Part shown: positions 48,871-58,436 of the stretch, piece by piece | How positions within the stretch are numbered: the first letter of the stretch is position 1 | Layout: every line of letters begins with the position of its first letter | Assembly: GCF_013387465.1 (NCBI RefSeq) | Contig: NZ_VYGV01000007.1 | Location: 120,549 to 184,548 of the forward strand | DNA from: Hydrogenophaga aromaticivorans | Lineage (GTDB): Bacteria; Pseudomonadota; Gammaproteobacteria; Burkholderiales; Burkholderiaceae_C | Reading direction: 5' to 3' | Length of the DNA: 64,000 bases | Position numbers and translations under genes: made by a program | Notes under the pieces: generated by a model | The model's input: the letters and a program-made list of their open reading frames with translations, nothing else | Told to the model about the DNA's origin: nothing | The model's database searches: none

Positions 48871-49746
48871 ATGAAAATTGAAAAAGCTGTTTTTCCCGTC
48901 GGTGGCCTGGGCACCCGATTCCTGCCGGCCACCAAAGCCATCCCCAAGGAAATGCTGCCGGTGGTGGACAAGCCGCTGATCCAGTACGCGGTGGACGAGG
49001 CCTACGCGGCGGGCATCCGCGAAATGATCTTCATCACCGGGCGCCACAAGCGGGCCATCGGCGACCACTACGATGCGGCTTTCGAGCTGGAACACGAACT
49101 GGAGCGTGGTAACAAGGCCGACCTGCTCAAGCTGGTACACGACATCAAGCCCGATGACATGGATTGCGTGTTCATCCGCCAGCCGCGCCCGCTGGGCCTG
49201 GGTCATGCGGTGCTGTGCGCTGAGCGCGTGGTGGGCAATGACCCGTTTGCCGTGTTGCTCGCCGACGACCTGATGGTGGGTCTGTCGGGCGGCCCTTCGG
49301 TGTTGCAGCAGATGGTGGCGGCCTACGAAAAAAGCCCCGGGACGGTGCTGGCGGTGCAGGACGTGCCGCGCGAGGACACCCGGCGCTATGGTGTGGTCGA
49401 TGTACATGGCGTCAACGAGGCGATGGCCGAGGTGTTCGGCATGGTGGAAAAGCCCGTGCCCGAAGTGGCGCCGTCCACCCTGGCTGTGGCCGGGCGTTAC
49501 ATCCTCACGCCCGCCGTGTTTGAAAGCATCCGACGCCAACCCCGTGGTGCGGGGGGCGAGATCCAGCTCACCGATGGCATTGCGGCGCTGATTGGCACCG
49601 AGAAGGTGTACGCCTACCGCTACGAAGGTCGGCGTTACGACTGCGGCAGCAAGACGGGTTTTCTAGAAGCGACCATCGACCTGGCGCTGGCCGATCCGTC
49701 GCTGCGCGAAGCGGTCCGTGCCCACATGGTCAAGGCGCTGGGCTGA
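48871..49746 (+). CDS. galU: UTP-glucose-1-phosphate uridylyltransferase
   Basis: A 291-residue nucleotidyltransferase making UDP-glucose for cell-envelope polysaccharides. The signature is [19 protein letters not shown], with [31 protein letters not shown] and [15 protein letters not shown] 48871 gives the canonical N-terminus; the open frame upstream overlaps sppA and is out of frame with it. Confidence 0.96.
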   Translation: MKIEKAVFPVGGLGTRFLPATKAIPKEMLPVVDKPLIQYAVDEAYAAGIREMIFITGRHKRAIGDHYDAAFELEHELERGNKADLLKLVHDIKPDDMDCVFIRQPRPLGLGHAVLCAERVVGNDPFAVLLADDLMVGLSGGPSVLQQMVAAYEKSPGTVLAVQDVPREDTRRYGVVDVHGVNEAMAEVFGMVEKPVPEVAPSTLAVAGRYILTPAVFESIRRQPRGAGGEIQLTDGIAALIGTEKVYAYRYEGRRYDCGSKTGFLEATIDLALADPSLREAVRAHMVKALG

Positions 49747-49775
49747 CCTTGGGAGGGGGGGGCGTCGAGCGCTCC

Positions 49776-50579
49776 TCAACGGCCGATGAGGAAGACCGCC
49801 GGCGCGTCCAGGGGCATGCCCTGCAGAAGTGATCGGCTCTTCCACTCGTTCGCCAGGGCACTGCGGGTGACCTGTTGCGGCAACATGAGACCGCAACTGA
49901 CGGCCAGCCGCGTGTGCGGGTGCAGGGTCTGCAGCAAGGCCTGCAGCAGGGCTGCATTGCGGTAAGGCGTTTCGATCAGGATCTGGGTCTGCCCGGTTTT
50001 CAAGGCCAGCGCTTCCAGTTCGCGCAGGCGTTTGGTGCGCTCGGTGGCTTCCTGAGGCACGTAGCCCACGAAAGCAAATCCCTGTCCATTCAGTCCGCTG
50101 GCCGCCAGGGCCAGCATCAGCGATACCGGACCGACGAGGGGCACCACCGGCATGCCCAGGGTGTGTGCAGCGCGCACCACAGAGCTGCCGGGATCGGCAA
50201 TGGCAGGCATGCCGGCTTCACTGACCAGGCCAATGTCGTGGCCCAGCAATGCCGGTGCGAGCAGGGCCTTGGCCTGGCTGTCGCCCTCTGCGGCCGGGGT
50301 GTGGTCGCCTTTTTTGTGCGCCTGCCGGGGGAGTTCGACGATGGTCTGGGCTTGTAGCGGTGCGGCGAGCCCGTTCACCGCTTCCACACGCTTGAGAAAG
50401 GCGCGTGTGCTCTTGGCGTTTTCGCTGATCCAGTGGGTCAGCCGCGCCGCGACCGCCACCGTTTCGATCGGCAGACATTCGGTGATGGGTGCGGGATGCG
50501 CACCTTCCGGCAGGCAGCCAAAGTCCAACGGTGTGGGCACCAGATACAGCGTACCGGGCGTGGGTTGCGCTGGCTTCAC
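49776..50579 (-). CDS. SAM-dependent methyltransferase, tetrapyrrole-methylase fold (RsmI-like)
   Basis: A 267-residue protein with GTLYLVPTPLDFG at the N-terminus, GLVSEAGMPAIADPGSSVV and VVPLVGPVSLMLALAASG, the core of the RsmI (16S rRNA 2'-O-methyltransferase) family. It has an insertion between the first strand and the GLVSEAG motif and lacks the RsmI C-terminal part. In betaproteobacteria such a paralogue accompanies true RsmI, so the substrate is uncertain. The start is GTG at 50579, overlapping the maf stop (GTGA). Confidence 0.85.
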   Translation of the reverse strand: MKPAQPTPGTLYLVPTPLDFGCLPEGAHPAPITECLPIETVAVAARLTHWISENAKSTRAFLKRVEAVNGLAAPLQAQTIVELPRQAHKKGDHTPAAEGDSQAKALLAPALLGHDIGLVSEAGMPAIADPGSSVVRAAHTLGMPVVPLVGPVSLMLALAASGLNGQGFAFVGYVPQEATERTKRLRELEALALKTGQTQILIETPYRNAALLQALLQTLHPHTRLAVSCGLMLPQQVTRSALANEWKSRSLLQGMPLDAPAVFLIGR

Positions 50580-51178
50580 AGAATGGGTACTCCCGCAGCG
50601 CGGATCATTCGGCAGGTGCGGATCAGTGGCAGGCCGACCAACGCGGTCGGATCGTCGTTTTCAATGCGTTCCAGCAAGGCGATGCCCAGGCCTTCACTCT
50701 TGGCACTGCCCGCGCAGTCGTAGGGCTGCTCGGTCCGCAGGTAGTGCTCGATTTCCGCCTCGGTCAGTGTGCGAAATGCCACCTGGACGGCGGCCAGATC
50801 GCTCTGCTCAAAACCGCTGGACAGGCACACCACGGCCACCGCAGTCTGGAAAACCACCGTCTGGCCGCTCATTCGGCGAAGCTGGTCGACCGCGCGCTCG
50901 TGATTGCCGGGTTTGCCCAGGGGTTCGCCGTCCAGGTCGGCGACCTGGTCGCTACCGATCACCACCGCTTCGGGGTGGTGCCGGGCCACCTCGCGCGCCT
51001 TGGCCAGTGCCAGACGCATGGCCAGTGCGGCGGGCTTTTCGCCCGGTTGCGGGGTTTCATCGACCTCAGGGCGTTCGACATCAAAGGCGATGCCCAGTCG
51101 CGCCAGCAATTCGCGCCGGTAGGGCGACGTGGAGCCCAGAATCAGGCGCTTCTTCGAGTGGTTTTCAGGGGTGGGCAT
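50576..51178 (-). CDS. maf: Maf-family nucleoside triphosphate pyrophosphatase
   Basis: A 200-residue house-cleaning pyrophosphatase. Motifs are LILGSTSPYRRELL, VDETPQPGEKP, IGSDQVADLDG and GSAKSEGLGIALL. It resembles the YceF subgroup acting on m7GTP, which fits its place next to yceD. ATG 51178 (MPTPENHSKKRLILGS) or 51190 may initiate. It is divergent from yceD; the start codons are about 50 bases apart. Confidence 0.92.
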   Translation of the reverse strand: MPTPENHSKKRLILGSTSPYRRELLARLGIAFDVERPEVDETPQPGEKPAALAMRLALAKAREVARHHPEAVVIGSDQVADLDGEPLGKPGNHERAVDQLRRMSGQTVVFQTAVAVVCLSSGFEQSDLAAVQVAFRTLTEAEIEHYLRTEQPYDCAGSAKSEGLGIALLERIENDDPTALVGLPLIRTCRMIRAAGVPIL

Positions 51179-51227
51179 GTGCAAGGGCATGCCGGTATTG
51201 TCCCCGCATTCTTTTACACTGCCCTCC

Positions 51228-51794
51228 ATGAAACCGAATCCGAACACTGCGTGGAACCCGGTCCGGCTGGACGTGCGAGCTTTTGCCCAGGCCGGTGCCA
51301 GTGTGACTGCGGACGACCCGATGGGGCTGTTTGAGCGCCTGAAAGACGAGTTGCACCCCGAGAGCGGCGCGGCCGATCTGCCGGGTGTCCATTGGCAGGC
51401 GCATGGCGCTTTGCGTGCGGCATCCGGGGGGGGCGAGCCTGCAGTGTGGCTTCATTTGCGGGCGGAAACGGTGGCGCCCTTGACCTGCCAGCGTTGTCTG
51501 GGAGCGGTGGAAGCCCCGCTTCAGGTGGATCGCTGGTTTCGGTTCGTGGCCGACGAAGCCACGGCCGCGGCAGAAGACAATGACTGCGAAGAAGACCTGT
51601 TGCCGCTGGAGCCGCGTCCCAGCCTGTATGAATTGCTGGAAGATGAGCTGTTGATGGCGTTGCCGCTGGTGCCGATGCACGACGCCTGTCCGGTGCCGGT
51701 GTCCATGCAGTCCGGCGATGTGGCCGCCGCAGACGGCCCTGTAGAAGAACAGCGCCCGCACCCGTTTGCGGCGTTGTCCCGCCTGAAAAAGTGA
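51228..51794 (+). CDS. yceD: YceD/DUF177 family protein, 23S rRNA accumulation
   Basis: A 188-residue YceD homologue. The Cys pair in TCQRCLGAVEAPLQV and the DACPVPV motif near the end are the family's possible metal ligands. YceD (Nucleoid/23S rRNA accumulation) is nearly always encoded just before rpmF, as here (139 bases, with a promoter between). It is acidic in the second half (EEDLLPLEPR). Confidence 0.9.
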   Translation: MKPNPNTAWNPVRLDVRAFAQAGASVTADDPMGLFERLKDELHPESGAADLPGVHWQAHGALRAASGGGEPAVWLHLRAETVAPLTCQRCLGAVEAPLQVDRWFRFVADEATAAAEDNDCEEDLLPLEPRPSLYELLEDELLMALPLVPMHDACPVPVSMQSGDVAAADGPVEEQRPHPFAALSRLKK

Positions 51795-51819
51795 CGCAGG
51801 GGGATCTTCGGGCTATAAT
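51791..51819 (+). promoter_or_regulatory. promoter of rpmF
   Basis: GTGACG (51791-51796) and a perfect TATAAT (51814-51819) with 17-base spacing. The -35 overlaps the yceD stop codon. It would drive rpmF and possibly the fatty-acid genes. Confidence 0.75.
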
Positions 51820-51854
51820 GCTTGGCTTTGCGCTGGTATCGATTTCACTGTGAG

Positions 51855-51869
51855 GTGTACGGTGTACAC
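51855..51869 (+). other. hairpin in the rpmF leader
   Basis: GTGTAC, GGT loop, GTACAC: a perfect six-base stem about 30 bases into the predicted leader. Just beyond it are the near-repeats TAGGCGAACC and TAGGCGCACC (51891-51900). It may be a ribosomal-protein regulatory structure; that is inference. Confidence 0.5.
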
Positions 51870-51933
51870 GAATATGGTGGTAGGCGAACCCTAGGCGCAC
51901 CCCGATTGACCCTATTGAATTCAGGAGCCCACC

Positions 51934-52116
51934 ATGGCCGTCCAGCAAAACAAAAAGTCCCCTTCCAAGCGCGGCATGCACCGCTCGCACAACGCGCTGA
52001 ACGTGCCCGGCATTGCCGTTGAGCCGACCACCGGTGAAGTGCACCTGCGTCACCACATCAGCCCCAACGGTTTCTACCGTGGCCGCCAGGTACTGAAGAA
52101 CAAGTCCGAAGCCTAA
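51934..52116 (+). CDS. rpmF: 50S ribosomal protein L32
   Basis: A 60-residue basic protein beginning [20 protein letters not shown], the invariant L32 N-terminus, with CGG-free C-terminal half ([14 protein letters not shown]), so it is the zinc-independent form. Preceded by AGGAG eight bases upstream and followed by a terminator-like hairpin. Confidence 0.98.
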   Translation: MAVQQNKKSPSKRGMHRSHNALNVPGIAVEPTTGEVHLRHHISPNGFYRGRQVLKNKSEA

Positions 52117-52183
52117 AGTGACGGCGGGTCTCCGACCCCGTCGCGATACCGCGTCCGGGGTGGTGACCGCTGTTCTTGAACAG

Positions 52184-52210
52184 GCCCGCATGTGCCATGC
52201 GGGCTTTTTT
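52184..52210 (+). terminator. intrinsic terminator between rpmF and plsX
   Basis: GCCCGCATG (52184-52192), loop TGC, CATGCGGGC (52196-52204), then six T. Nine perfect pairs. It lies 42 bases before plsX, so downstream fab genes would need read-through or another promoter. Confidence 0.9.
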
Positions 52211-52251
52211 CATTCTTGTGGCGTCTGGGGCGCCACCACTGAGAAGTTTGC

Positions 52252-53316
52252 ATGATCACCGTTGCTGTGGATTGCATGGGTGGAGACGTTGGTGTGGGGG
52301 TGACCTTGCCGGCCTGTGAGGCCTTTTTGGCCAGCCATCCGCAGGCCCACCTGCTGCTCGTGGGTCAGCCCGAGGTGTTGAAGAAGGCCCGGCCTCAGCT
52401 GCTCAACAACGTGCGCTGTCGCGTGGTGCCCGCCAGCGAAGTGGTCGCCATGGACGATCCGATTGAAGTTGCGCTGCGCAAGAAGAAAGATTCTTCCATG
52501 CGGGTCGCGATCCAGCAGGTCAAGGATGGAGCTGCGCAAGCGGCGGTGTCGGCCGGCAACACGGGTGCGCTCATGGCCATTTCCCGCTACCTGCTCAAGA
52601 CCCTTGAGGGCATTGACCGGCCGGCGATTGCCAGCCAGTTGCCCAACGCACGCGGTGGCGCGACCACGGTCCTGGATCTGGGCGCCAACGTGGATTGCAC
52701 GGCCGAGCATTTGTTGCAGTTTGCTGTCATGGGGTCGGCTCTGGTGGTCGCGATCACCGGCAAGCCCGAACCCACCGTGGGTTTGCTCAACGTCGGTGAA
52801 GAAGTGATCAAAGGCAGCGATGTCATCAAAAAAGCGGGTGTCCTGTTGCGAAATGCGGCGAACACCGGTGATCTGAATTTCTTCGGCAACGTGGAGGGCG
52901 ATGACATCTTCAAGGGCAGCGCCGACATCGTGGTGTGCGATGGTTTTGTGGGCAATGTGGCGCTCAAGGCCAGCGAAGGTCTGGCCACGATGATCAGTGG
53001 CCTCATCCGTGAAGCGTTCTCAAAGAACATTCTCACGAAAATGGCAGCGATCATTGCCTATCCGGTCTTATCATCGTTTAAAAAGCGGGTGGATCACCGT
53101 CGATACAATGGTGCTGCACTGTTGGGTCTGCGCGGGCTTGTTTTCAAGAGCCATGGATCGGCCGATGCCTTCGCTTTCGAGCAAGCGCTGGGGCGGGCTT
53201 ATGATGCGGCCCATAATGGTTTGCTGAGCAGTGTGCAGGAACGCATTGCCCACGCTGCGCCCTTGCTGTCGCCAGCCGGGGTTCCCAGCGAGATCAAAAG
53301 CATTCCCACCCTCTAA
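52252..53316 (+). CDS. plsX: phosphate acyltransferase PlsX
   Basis: A 354-residue enzyme converting acyl-ACP to acyl-phosphate for phospholipid synthesis. It starts [43 protein letters not shown] and [12 protein letters not shown] are characteristic. It is upstream of fabH, the standard order. Confidence 0.96.
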   Translation: MITVAVDCMGGDVGVGVTLPACEAFLASHPQAHLLLVGQPEVLKKARPQLLNNVRCRVVPASEVVAMDDPIEVALRKKKDSSMRVAIQQVKDGAAQAAVSAGNTGALMAISRYLLKTLEGIDRPAIASQLPNARGGATTVLDLGANVDCTAEHLLQFAVMGSALVVAITGKPEPTVGLLNVGEEVIKGSDVIKKAGVLLRNAANTGDLNFFGNVEGDDIFKGSADIVVCDGFVGNVALKASEGLATMISGLIREAFSKNILTKMAAIIAYPVLSSFKKRVDHRRYNGAALLGLRGLVFKSHGSADAFAFEQALGRAYDAAHNGLLSSVQERIAHAAPLLSPAGVPSEIKSIPTL

Positions 53317-53336
53317 TTCGCTCACCCTTCACCAGC

Positions 53337-54314
53337 ATGACACGCTACGCCCGCATTTCCGGCACTGGCAGCTACCTGCCGCCCCTGCGTCTGACCAATG
53401 CCGACATGGTCGAACGACTGGCCGCCGGCGGGGTCGAGACGAGCGACGAGTGGATTGTCGAGCGCACCGGTATCCGGGCGCGCCATTTCGTCGCTGACGG
53501 CGTTTTTGCCAGCGACATGGCCGCCGAGGCCTGTCGAAAGGCCATGGATGCCGCGGGGGTGGATGGCAACGAAATCGATCTGATCATCGTGGCCACGTCG
53601 ACACCGGACATGGTGTTCCCGTCCACGGCGGCCATCCTGCAACACAAACTGGGCATCTCGGGGTGTCCTGTGTTTGACGTGCAGGCCGTTTGCAGCGGCT
53701 TTATTTACGGCCTCACGGTGGCTGACGCGATGATTCGCACGGGCACCGCAAAAAAGGCGCTGGTGGTCGGTGCTGAAGTGTTTTCCCGTTTGCTCGACTT
53801 CAGCGACAGGACCACCTGTGTGCTGTTCGGAGACGGCGCGGGAGCGGTCGTGCTGGAGGCCAGCGATGTTCCCGGCATTCTGGCTACCGATATCCATGCG
53901 GACGGAAAACACGCCGGCATCCTGTGTGTGCCGGGGCATGTGTCTGGCGGCAAGGTTCTCGGGGACCCACTGCTCAAGATGGATGGGCAGGCGGTGTTCA
54001 AGCTGGCGGTGGGTGTGCTGGAGGACACTGCGCGGGCTGTGCTGACCAAGGCGGGGCGCAGCGAGGCCGATATCGACTGGCTGATTCCTCACCAGGCCAA
54101 CATCCGGATCATGCAGAGTACGGCACGGAAACTGAAGCTGCCCATGGACAAGGTGGTGGTGACGGTGGACGAGCAGGGCAACACCTCGGCGGCATCGATC
54201 CCGCTGGCTCTCGACCATGCGGTGCGTGCTGGTCAGGTGAAAAAGGGCGACACCCTTTTGCTCGAAGGCGTCGGCGGCGGCTTCACATGGGGCGCCGTGT
54301 TGCTCGATCTTTGA
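53337..54314 (+). CDS. fabH: 3-oxoacyl-ACP synthase III
   Basis: A 325-residue KAS III that condenses acetyl-CoA with malonyl-ACP to begin fatty-acid synthesis. The catalytic triad is visible: Cys119 in DVQAVCSGF, His in PHQANIRIM and Asn in [20 protein letters not shown] and [10 protein letters not shown] are family motifs. It starts 20 bases after plsX. Confidence 0.97.
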   Translation: MTRYARISGTGSYLPPLRLTNADMVERLAAGGVETSDEWIVERTGIRARHFVADGVFASDMAAEACRKAMDAAGVDGNEIDLIIVATSTPDMVFPSTAAILQHKLGISGCPVFDVQAVCSGFIYGLTVADAMIRTGTAKKALVVGAEVFSRLLDFSDRTTCVLFGDGAGAVVLEASDVPGILATDIHADGKHAGILCVPGHVSGGKVLGDPLLKMDGQAVFKLAVGVLEDTARAVLTKAGRSEADIDWLIPHQANIRIMQSTARKLKLPMDKVVVTVDEQGNTSAASIPLALDHAVRAGQVKKGDTLLLEGVGGGFTWGAVLLDL

Positions 54315-54374
54315 ATTTTTGGGTCTGTCTGCCGCCAAGCCGGTCAGACGCCCCATTTACCGTTCAGCATTGTC

Positions 54375-55325
54375 ATGACTTCTTTTGCATTTCTCTTTCC
54401 GGGCCAGGGTTCCCAATCTGTGGGCATGCTGGACGCCTGGGGTGACCACCCTGCCGTGCGCGAAACCTTGCAGGAGGCATCGGATGCCTTGGGCGAGGAT
54501 CTGGCGCATCTGATCCATGAAGGCCCCAAGGAAGCGCTGGGCCTGACCACCAACACCCAGCCGGTGATGCTGGTGGCGGGCGTGGCCGCCTGGCGCGTCT
54601 GGGGCGCCGAAGGTGGCGCAGCCCCTGCGGTGGTTGCCGGGCATTCACTGGGCGAGTATTCGGCGCTCGTGGCCTCTGGTGTCTTGAGTCTGGCGCAGGC
54701 AACCCCACTGGTTCGCTTCCGGGCGGCGGCGATGCAGGAAGCGGTGCCTGTGGGAACCGGTGCGATGGCGGCCATCCTGGGCATGGATGCGGCGAAGGTT
54801 ATTGCGGGTTGTGCGGAGGCACAGGCCACGTTCGGTGGCGCCAGCCTGGAGGTTGTGGAGGCGGTGAACTTCAACGATCCAGCCCAGACCGTGATTGCCG
54901 GCAGCAAGGCGGCGGTCGAAAAGGCCTGCGAGGTCCTCAAGGCCAACGGTGCCAAGCGCGCGCTGTCGCTGCCGGTTTCTGCGCCGTTCCACTCCAGCCT
55001 CATGAAGCCTGCGGCGGACAAGCTGAAAGAACAGCTGGCTGCAACAGCTTTTGCTGCGCCTCTGATTCCCTTGGTCAACAACATCGACGTCGCTGTGGAA
55101 ACCGATGCGGATCGCATCCGCGATGCGCTGTACCGCCAGGCTTTCGGGCCGGTCCGTTGGGTTGAATGTGTGAGCGCCATCCGGGAGCGCGGTCTCACAA
55201 CGCTGGTGGAATGCGGCCCCGGCAAGGTGCTGGCCGGCATGGTCAAGCGCATCGATGCGGGTCTGACAGGTGCCGCGCTCTACGATCCGGCTTCACTGGC
55301 CGAAGTGAAGAACCTGCTGGCCTGA
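54375..55325 (+). CDS. fabD: malonyl-CoA:ACP transacylase
   Basis: A 316-residue enzyme charging ACP with malonate. FLFPGQGSQSVGM opens the protein. The nucleophile Ser91 is in AGHSLGEYSA, and His is in SAPFHSSLM. Sixty bases separate it from fabH and 18 from fabG. Confidence 0.97.
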   Translation: MTSFAFLFPGQGSQSVGMLDAWGDHPAVRETLQEASDALGEDLAHLIHEGPKEALGLTTNTQPVMLVAGVAAWRVWGAEGGAAPAVVAGHSLGEYSALVASGVLSLAQATPLVRFRAAAMQEAVPVGTGAMAAILGMDAAKVIAGCAEAQATFGGASLEVVEAVNFNDPAQTVIAGSKAAVEKACEVLKANGAKRALSLPVSAPFHSSLMKPAADKLKEQLAATAFAAPLIPLVNNIDVAVETDADRIRDALYRQAFGPVRWVECVSAIRERGLTTLVECGPGKVLAGMVKRIDAGLTGAALYDPASLAEVKNLLA

Positions 55326-55343
55326 CGTTCGGAGAACCAAGAC

Positions 55344-56105
55344 ATGTCTGAAATCAAATTTGCGGGCCAGGTGGCCCTGGTCACGGGTGCAACGCGCGGT
55401 ATCGGTGCGGCCATTGCCCACGAACTGGTGGCGCGCGGACTGATCGTGATCGGAACCGCCACCAGCGACGAAGGCGCCGCCAAGATCTCGCAGGCGCTCG
55501 CGGGTGTGCCCGGAGCCGCTGCAGGCTGCCGCGGCGCAACGCTGGATGTGAACAACGTCGCTGCCGCAGAGGCGCTGATCGATGACATCACCAAGACGCA
55601 TGGTGGACTGCAGGTGCTGGTGAACAACGCCGGCATCACGCGCGACATGCTGGCCATGCGCCTCAAGGACGATGACTGGGATGCCGTGCTCGACACCAAC
55701 CTGAAGGCCGTGTTCCGCATGAGCCGCGCCGTGATCCGTCCCATGATGAAGCAGCGCTATGGCCGCATCATCAGCATCACCAGCGTGGTGGGCGCATCGG
55801 GCAACCCCGGACAAGCCAACTACGCGGCGGCCAAGGCCGGTGTGGCGGGCATGACGCGCGCGCTGGCCCGTGAGCTGGGCAGCCGCAACATCACGGTCAA
55901 TTGCGTGGCGCCGGGGTTCATCGAAACCGACATGACGGCAACATTGCCGGAAGAGCAGCAAAAGGCGCTGCTGGTCCAGATCCCGCTGGGTCATCTGGGC
56001 AAACCGGCCGACATTGCGCACGCTGTGGCGTACCTTGCGAGCCCTCAGGCCGCATATGTCACCGGTCAGGAATTGCATGTCAACGGTGGCATGTTCATGT
56101 CCTGA
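55344..56105 (+). CDS. fabG: 3-oxoacyl-ACP reductase
   Basis: A 253-residue short-chain dehydrogenase reducing 3-oxoacyl-ACP with NADPH. The cofactor motif TGATRGIG is at 14-21, NNAGITRD follows, and the catalytic Ser-Tyr-Lys are in ITSVVGASG and YAAAKAGV. It is slightly longer than E. coli FabG because of an insertion after residue 40 (GAAKISQALAGVPGAAAG). Confidence 0.96.
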   Translation: MSEIKFAGQVALVTGATRGIGAAIAHELVARGLIVIGTATSDEGAAKISQALAGVPGAAAGCRGATLDVNNVAAAEALIDDITKTHGGLQVLVNNAGITRDMLAMRLKDDDWDAVLDTNLKAVFRMSRAVIRPMMKQRYGRIISITSVVGASGNPGQANYAAAKAGVAGMTRALARELGSRNITVNCVAPGFIETDMTATLPEEQQKALLVQIPLGHLGKPADIAHAVAYLASPQAAYVTGQELHVNGGMFMS

Positions 56106-56160
56106 CGGGCAAGGCATCCCATTCCATTTTCGACGCCGACAAAGCCGTCCGGCGGGCCGC

Positions 56161-56178
56161 CTAGGGGCCTCTCCCTAG
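56161..56178. other. CTAG-ended hairpin upstream of acpP
   Basis: CTAGGG (56161-56166) pairs with CCCTAG (56173-56178) over a six-base loop in the fabG-acpP gap. TAAAAT at 56185-56190 is a possible -10 for a separate acpP transcript. Confidence 0.45.
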
Positions 56179-56192
56179 CCCGGCTAAAATGA

Positions 56193-56465
<273 letters not shown>

Positions 56466-56557
56466 TCCTTCATGGTCCAACGCAGGGTCTTCCCTTGGGG
56501 TCTGGCTCCCCGGGGAGGGCATTGCATTTCACGCACTCTGATGCGTGGGGGAATTCA

Positions 56558-57802
56558 ATGAGTCGTCGTCGCGTTGTCGTGACCGGCCTGGGTTGCATCA
56601 GCCCCGTGGGTAACACGGTGTCTGAGTCCTGGGCCAACATTCTTGCCGGGAAGCCCGGCATCGATCGCATCACCAAGTTTGACGCGTCCAGCTTTTCCTG
56701 CCAGATCGCAGGCGAGGTCAAGGGCTTCAGTGTCGAGTCGTACATGTCTTCGAAAGAAGCGCGCACGATGGATACGTTCATCCATTTCGGTATCGCTGCG
56801 GCCTCTCAGGCGGTTGCTGATGCCGGTCTGCCCACGGGCGATGCGCTGGGGGAGGAAGAAGCCACCCGGATCGGATGCATCATTGGCTCCGGGATCGGTG
56901 GCCTGCCGATGATCGAAGAGACGCACACCGAGTTCACGAACCGCGGCGCCCGCCGCATTTCGCCCTTCTTTGTGCCGGCCTCCATCATCAACATGATCTC
57001 GGGTCATGTATCGATACGCTTCGGCTTCAAAGGACCCAACCTCGCGGTCGTCACCGCCTGTACCACCGGGTTGCATTGCATCGGTGAAGGCGCGCGCAAG
57101 ATCGAGTACGGCGACGCCGACGTGATCGTGGCCGGCGGCTCCGAAGCCACCGTTTCGCCATTGGGAGTGGGTGGTTTCGCGTCCATGCGTGCGCTGTCCA
57201 CCCGCAACGACGATCCCTCCACGGCGTCCCGCCCCTGGGACAAGGACCGTGACGGTTTTGTTCTGGGCGAAGGTGCGGGTGTGGTGGTGCTGGAAGAGTA
57301 CGAGCACGCCAAAGCACGTGGTGCCAAGATTTATGCCGAACTGGTCGGCTACGGCATGAGCGCTGACGCGGGTCACATGACGGCGCCCAACATGGACGGC
57401 CCACGCCGCGCCATGATCAATGCCTTGCGCAACGCGGGTGTGAATGCCGATCAGGTGGACTATCTCAATGCCCATGGCACATCCACGCCGCTCGGTGATG
57501 TGAACGAGACCAACGCCATCAAGGCCGCGTTGGGTGATCACGCCAAGAAGACGGTGGTGAACTCGACCAAGTCCATGACCGGGCACCTCCTGGGCGGTGC
57601 TGGTGGTATCGAGAGCGTGTTCACCATCCTGGCGCTGAAAGAGCAGAAGAGTCCGCCAACCATCAACATCTTCAATCAGGATCCCGAGTGCGATCTCGAT
57701 TACTGCGCCAACGTCGCGCGTGACATGAGGATCGACTTCGCCATGAAGAACAACTTTGGTTTTGGTGGCACCAACGGAACGCTGGTCTTCAAACGCGTCT
57801 GA
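56558..57802 (+). CDS. fabF: 3-oxoacyl-ACP synthase II
   Basis: A 414-residue KAS II elongating enzyme. It starts MSRRRVVVTGLGCISPVGN. The catalytic Cys is in VVTACTTGLHCIG, with His in NAHGTSTPLGD and in MTGHLLGGAGG. The N-terminus fixes ATG 56558; GGGGGAA lies just upstream. Confidence 0.97.
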   Translation: MSRRRVVVTGLGCISPVGNTVSESWANILAGKPGIDRITKFDASSFSCQIAGEVKGFSVESYMSSKEARTMDTFIHFGIAAASQAVADAGLPTGDALGEEEATRIGCIIGSGIGGLPMIEETHTEFTNRGARRISPFFVPASIINMISGHVSIRFGFKGPNLAVVTACTTGLHCIGEGARKIEYGDADVIVAGGSEATVSPLGVGGFASMRALSTRNDDPSTASRPWDKDRDGFVLGEGAGVVVLEEYEHAKARGAKIYAELVGYGMSADAGHMTAPNMDGPRRAMINALRNAGVNADQVDYLNAHGTSTPLGDVNETNAIKAALGDHAKKTVVNSTKSMTGHLLGGAGGIESVFTILALKEQKSPPTINIFNQDPECDLDYCANVARDMRIDFAMKNNFGFGGTNGTLVFKRV

Positions 57803-57838
57803 GCCTGCTGACAGCCATAGGGCTCTGACGGCCTGATC

Positions 57839-58324
57839 ATGCGCAACGCCCCATCGGTTCGGTATCCGGTGGGGCGTTGTGCTTTGTACCGCTGGTGGAT
57901 GCTGGGCCTGGGAGCATCGGGTTTGGCGGCTGTGGCCGGCGGATGGTGGGTGAGCGGAACCACCGCCGAGGCGGGTGGTCTCATGACGGGCGTTGTCTTG
58001 TGGCTGCTCTGGATGGGCTTCGCCACGTGGAGCTGGCAGCGAACACCGGAAGGTTTGTTGCGGTGGGATGCGCTGGCCGATTCAGTGGTCGGACCGTCCC
58101 TTGCAGGTGCCTGGGTCTGGCACAGCGAGGCATACAAAGACGGTGTGACTTTGCTACGGGTCGATGCCGTGCTGGATCTGCAAGACCATGTGCTGCTGCG
58201 TTTGCACAACCCGGACGCCGCCAGCAGCTGGGCCTGGGTCGAGCGGGCTCGCGATCCTTTGCGCTGGAACGAATTTCGTCGTGCGTTGATGGCGCACCAG
58301 CGGCAGGGCTGTGCGATCCAATGA
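57839..58324 (+). CDS. hypothetical membrane protein between fabF and rpoE
   Basis: A 161-residue protein I do not recognise. Two hydrophobic segments (about residues 20-39, MLGLGASGLAAVAGGWWVSG, and 46-62, GLMTGVVLWLLWMGFA) are followed by an about 95-residue cytoplasmic part rich in Trp (WAWVERARDPLRW). It starts 36 bases after fabF and is followed by rpoE. Position and topology suggest a conserved betaproteobacterial protein of unknown function. The start at 57839 (ATG) has no strong ribosome site. Confidence 0.65.
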   Translation: MRNAPSVRYPVGRCALYRWWMLGLGASGLAAVAGGWWVSGTTAEAGGLMTGVVLWLLWMGFATWSWQRTPEGLLRWDALADSVVGPSLAGAWVWHSEAYKDGVTLLRVDAVLDLQDHVLLRLHNPDAASSWAWVERARDPLRWNEFRRALMAHQRQGCAIQ

Positions 58325-58436
58325 CCGATTGCAGCGCGTTCCGACCTTGCCGGAACCATGACTTCCCTGTCCCGCGTGACCGTGCGCTCAGGCATCGTCA
58401 GGCTTGGGGTATATTTCTGCGGCCCGCTCCTGCCGC

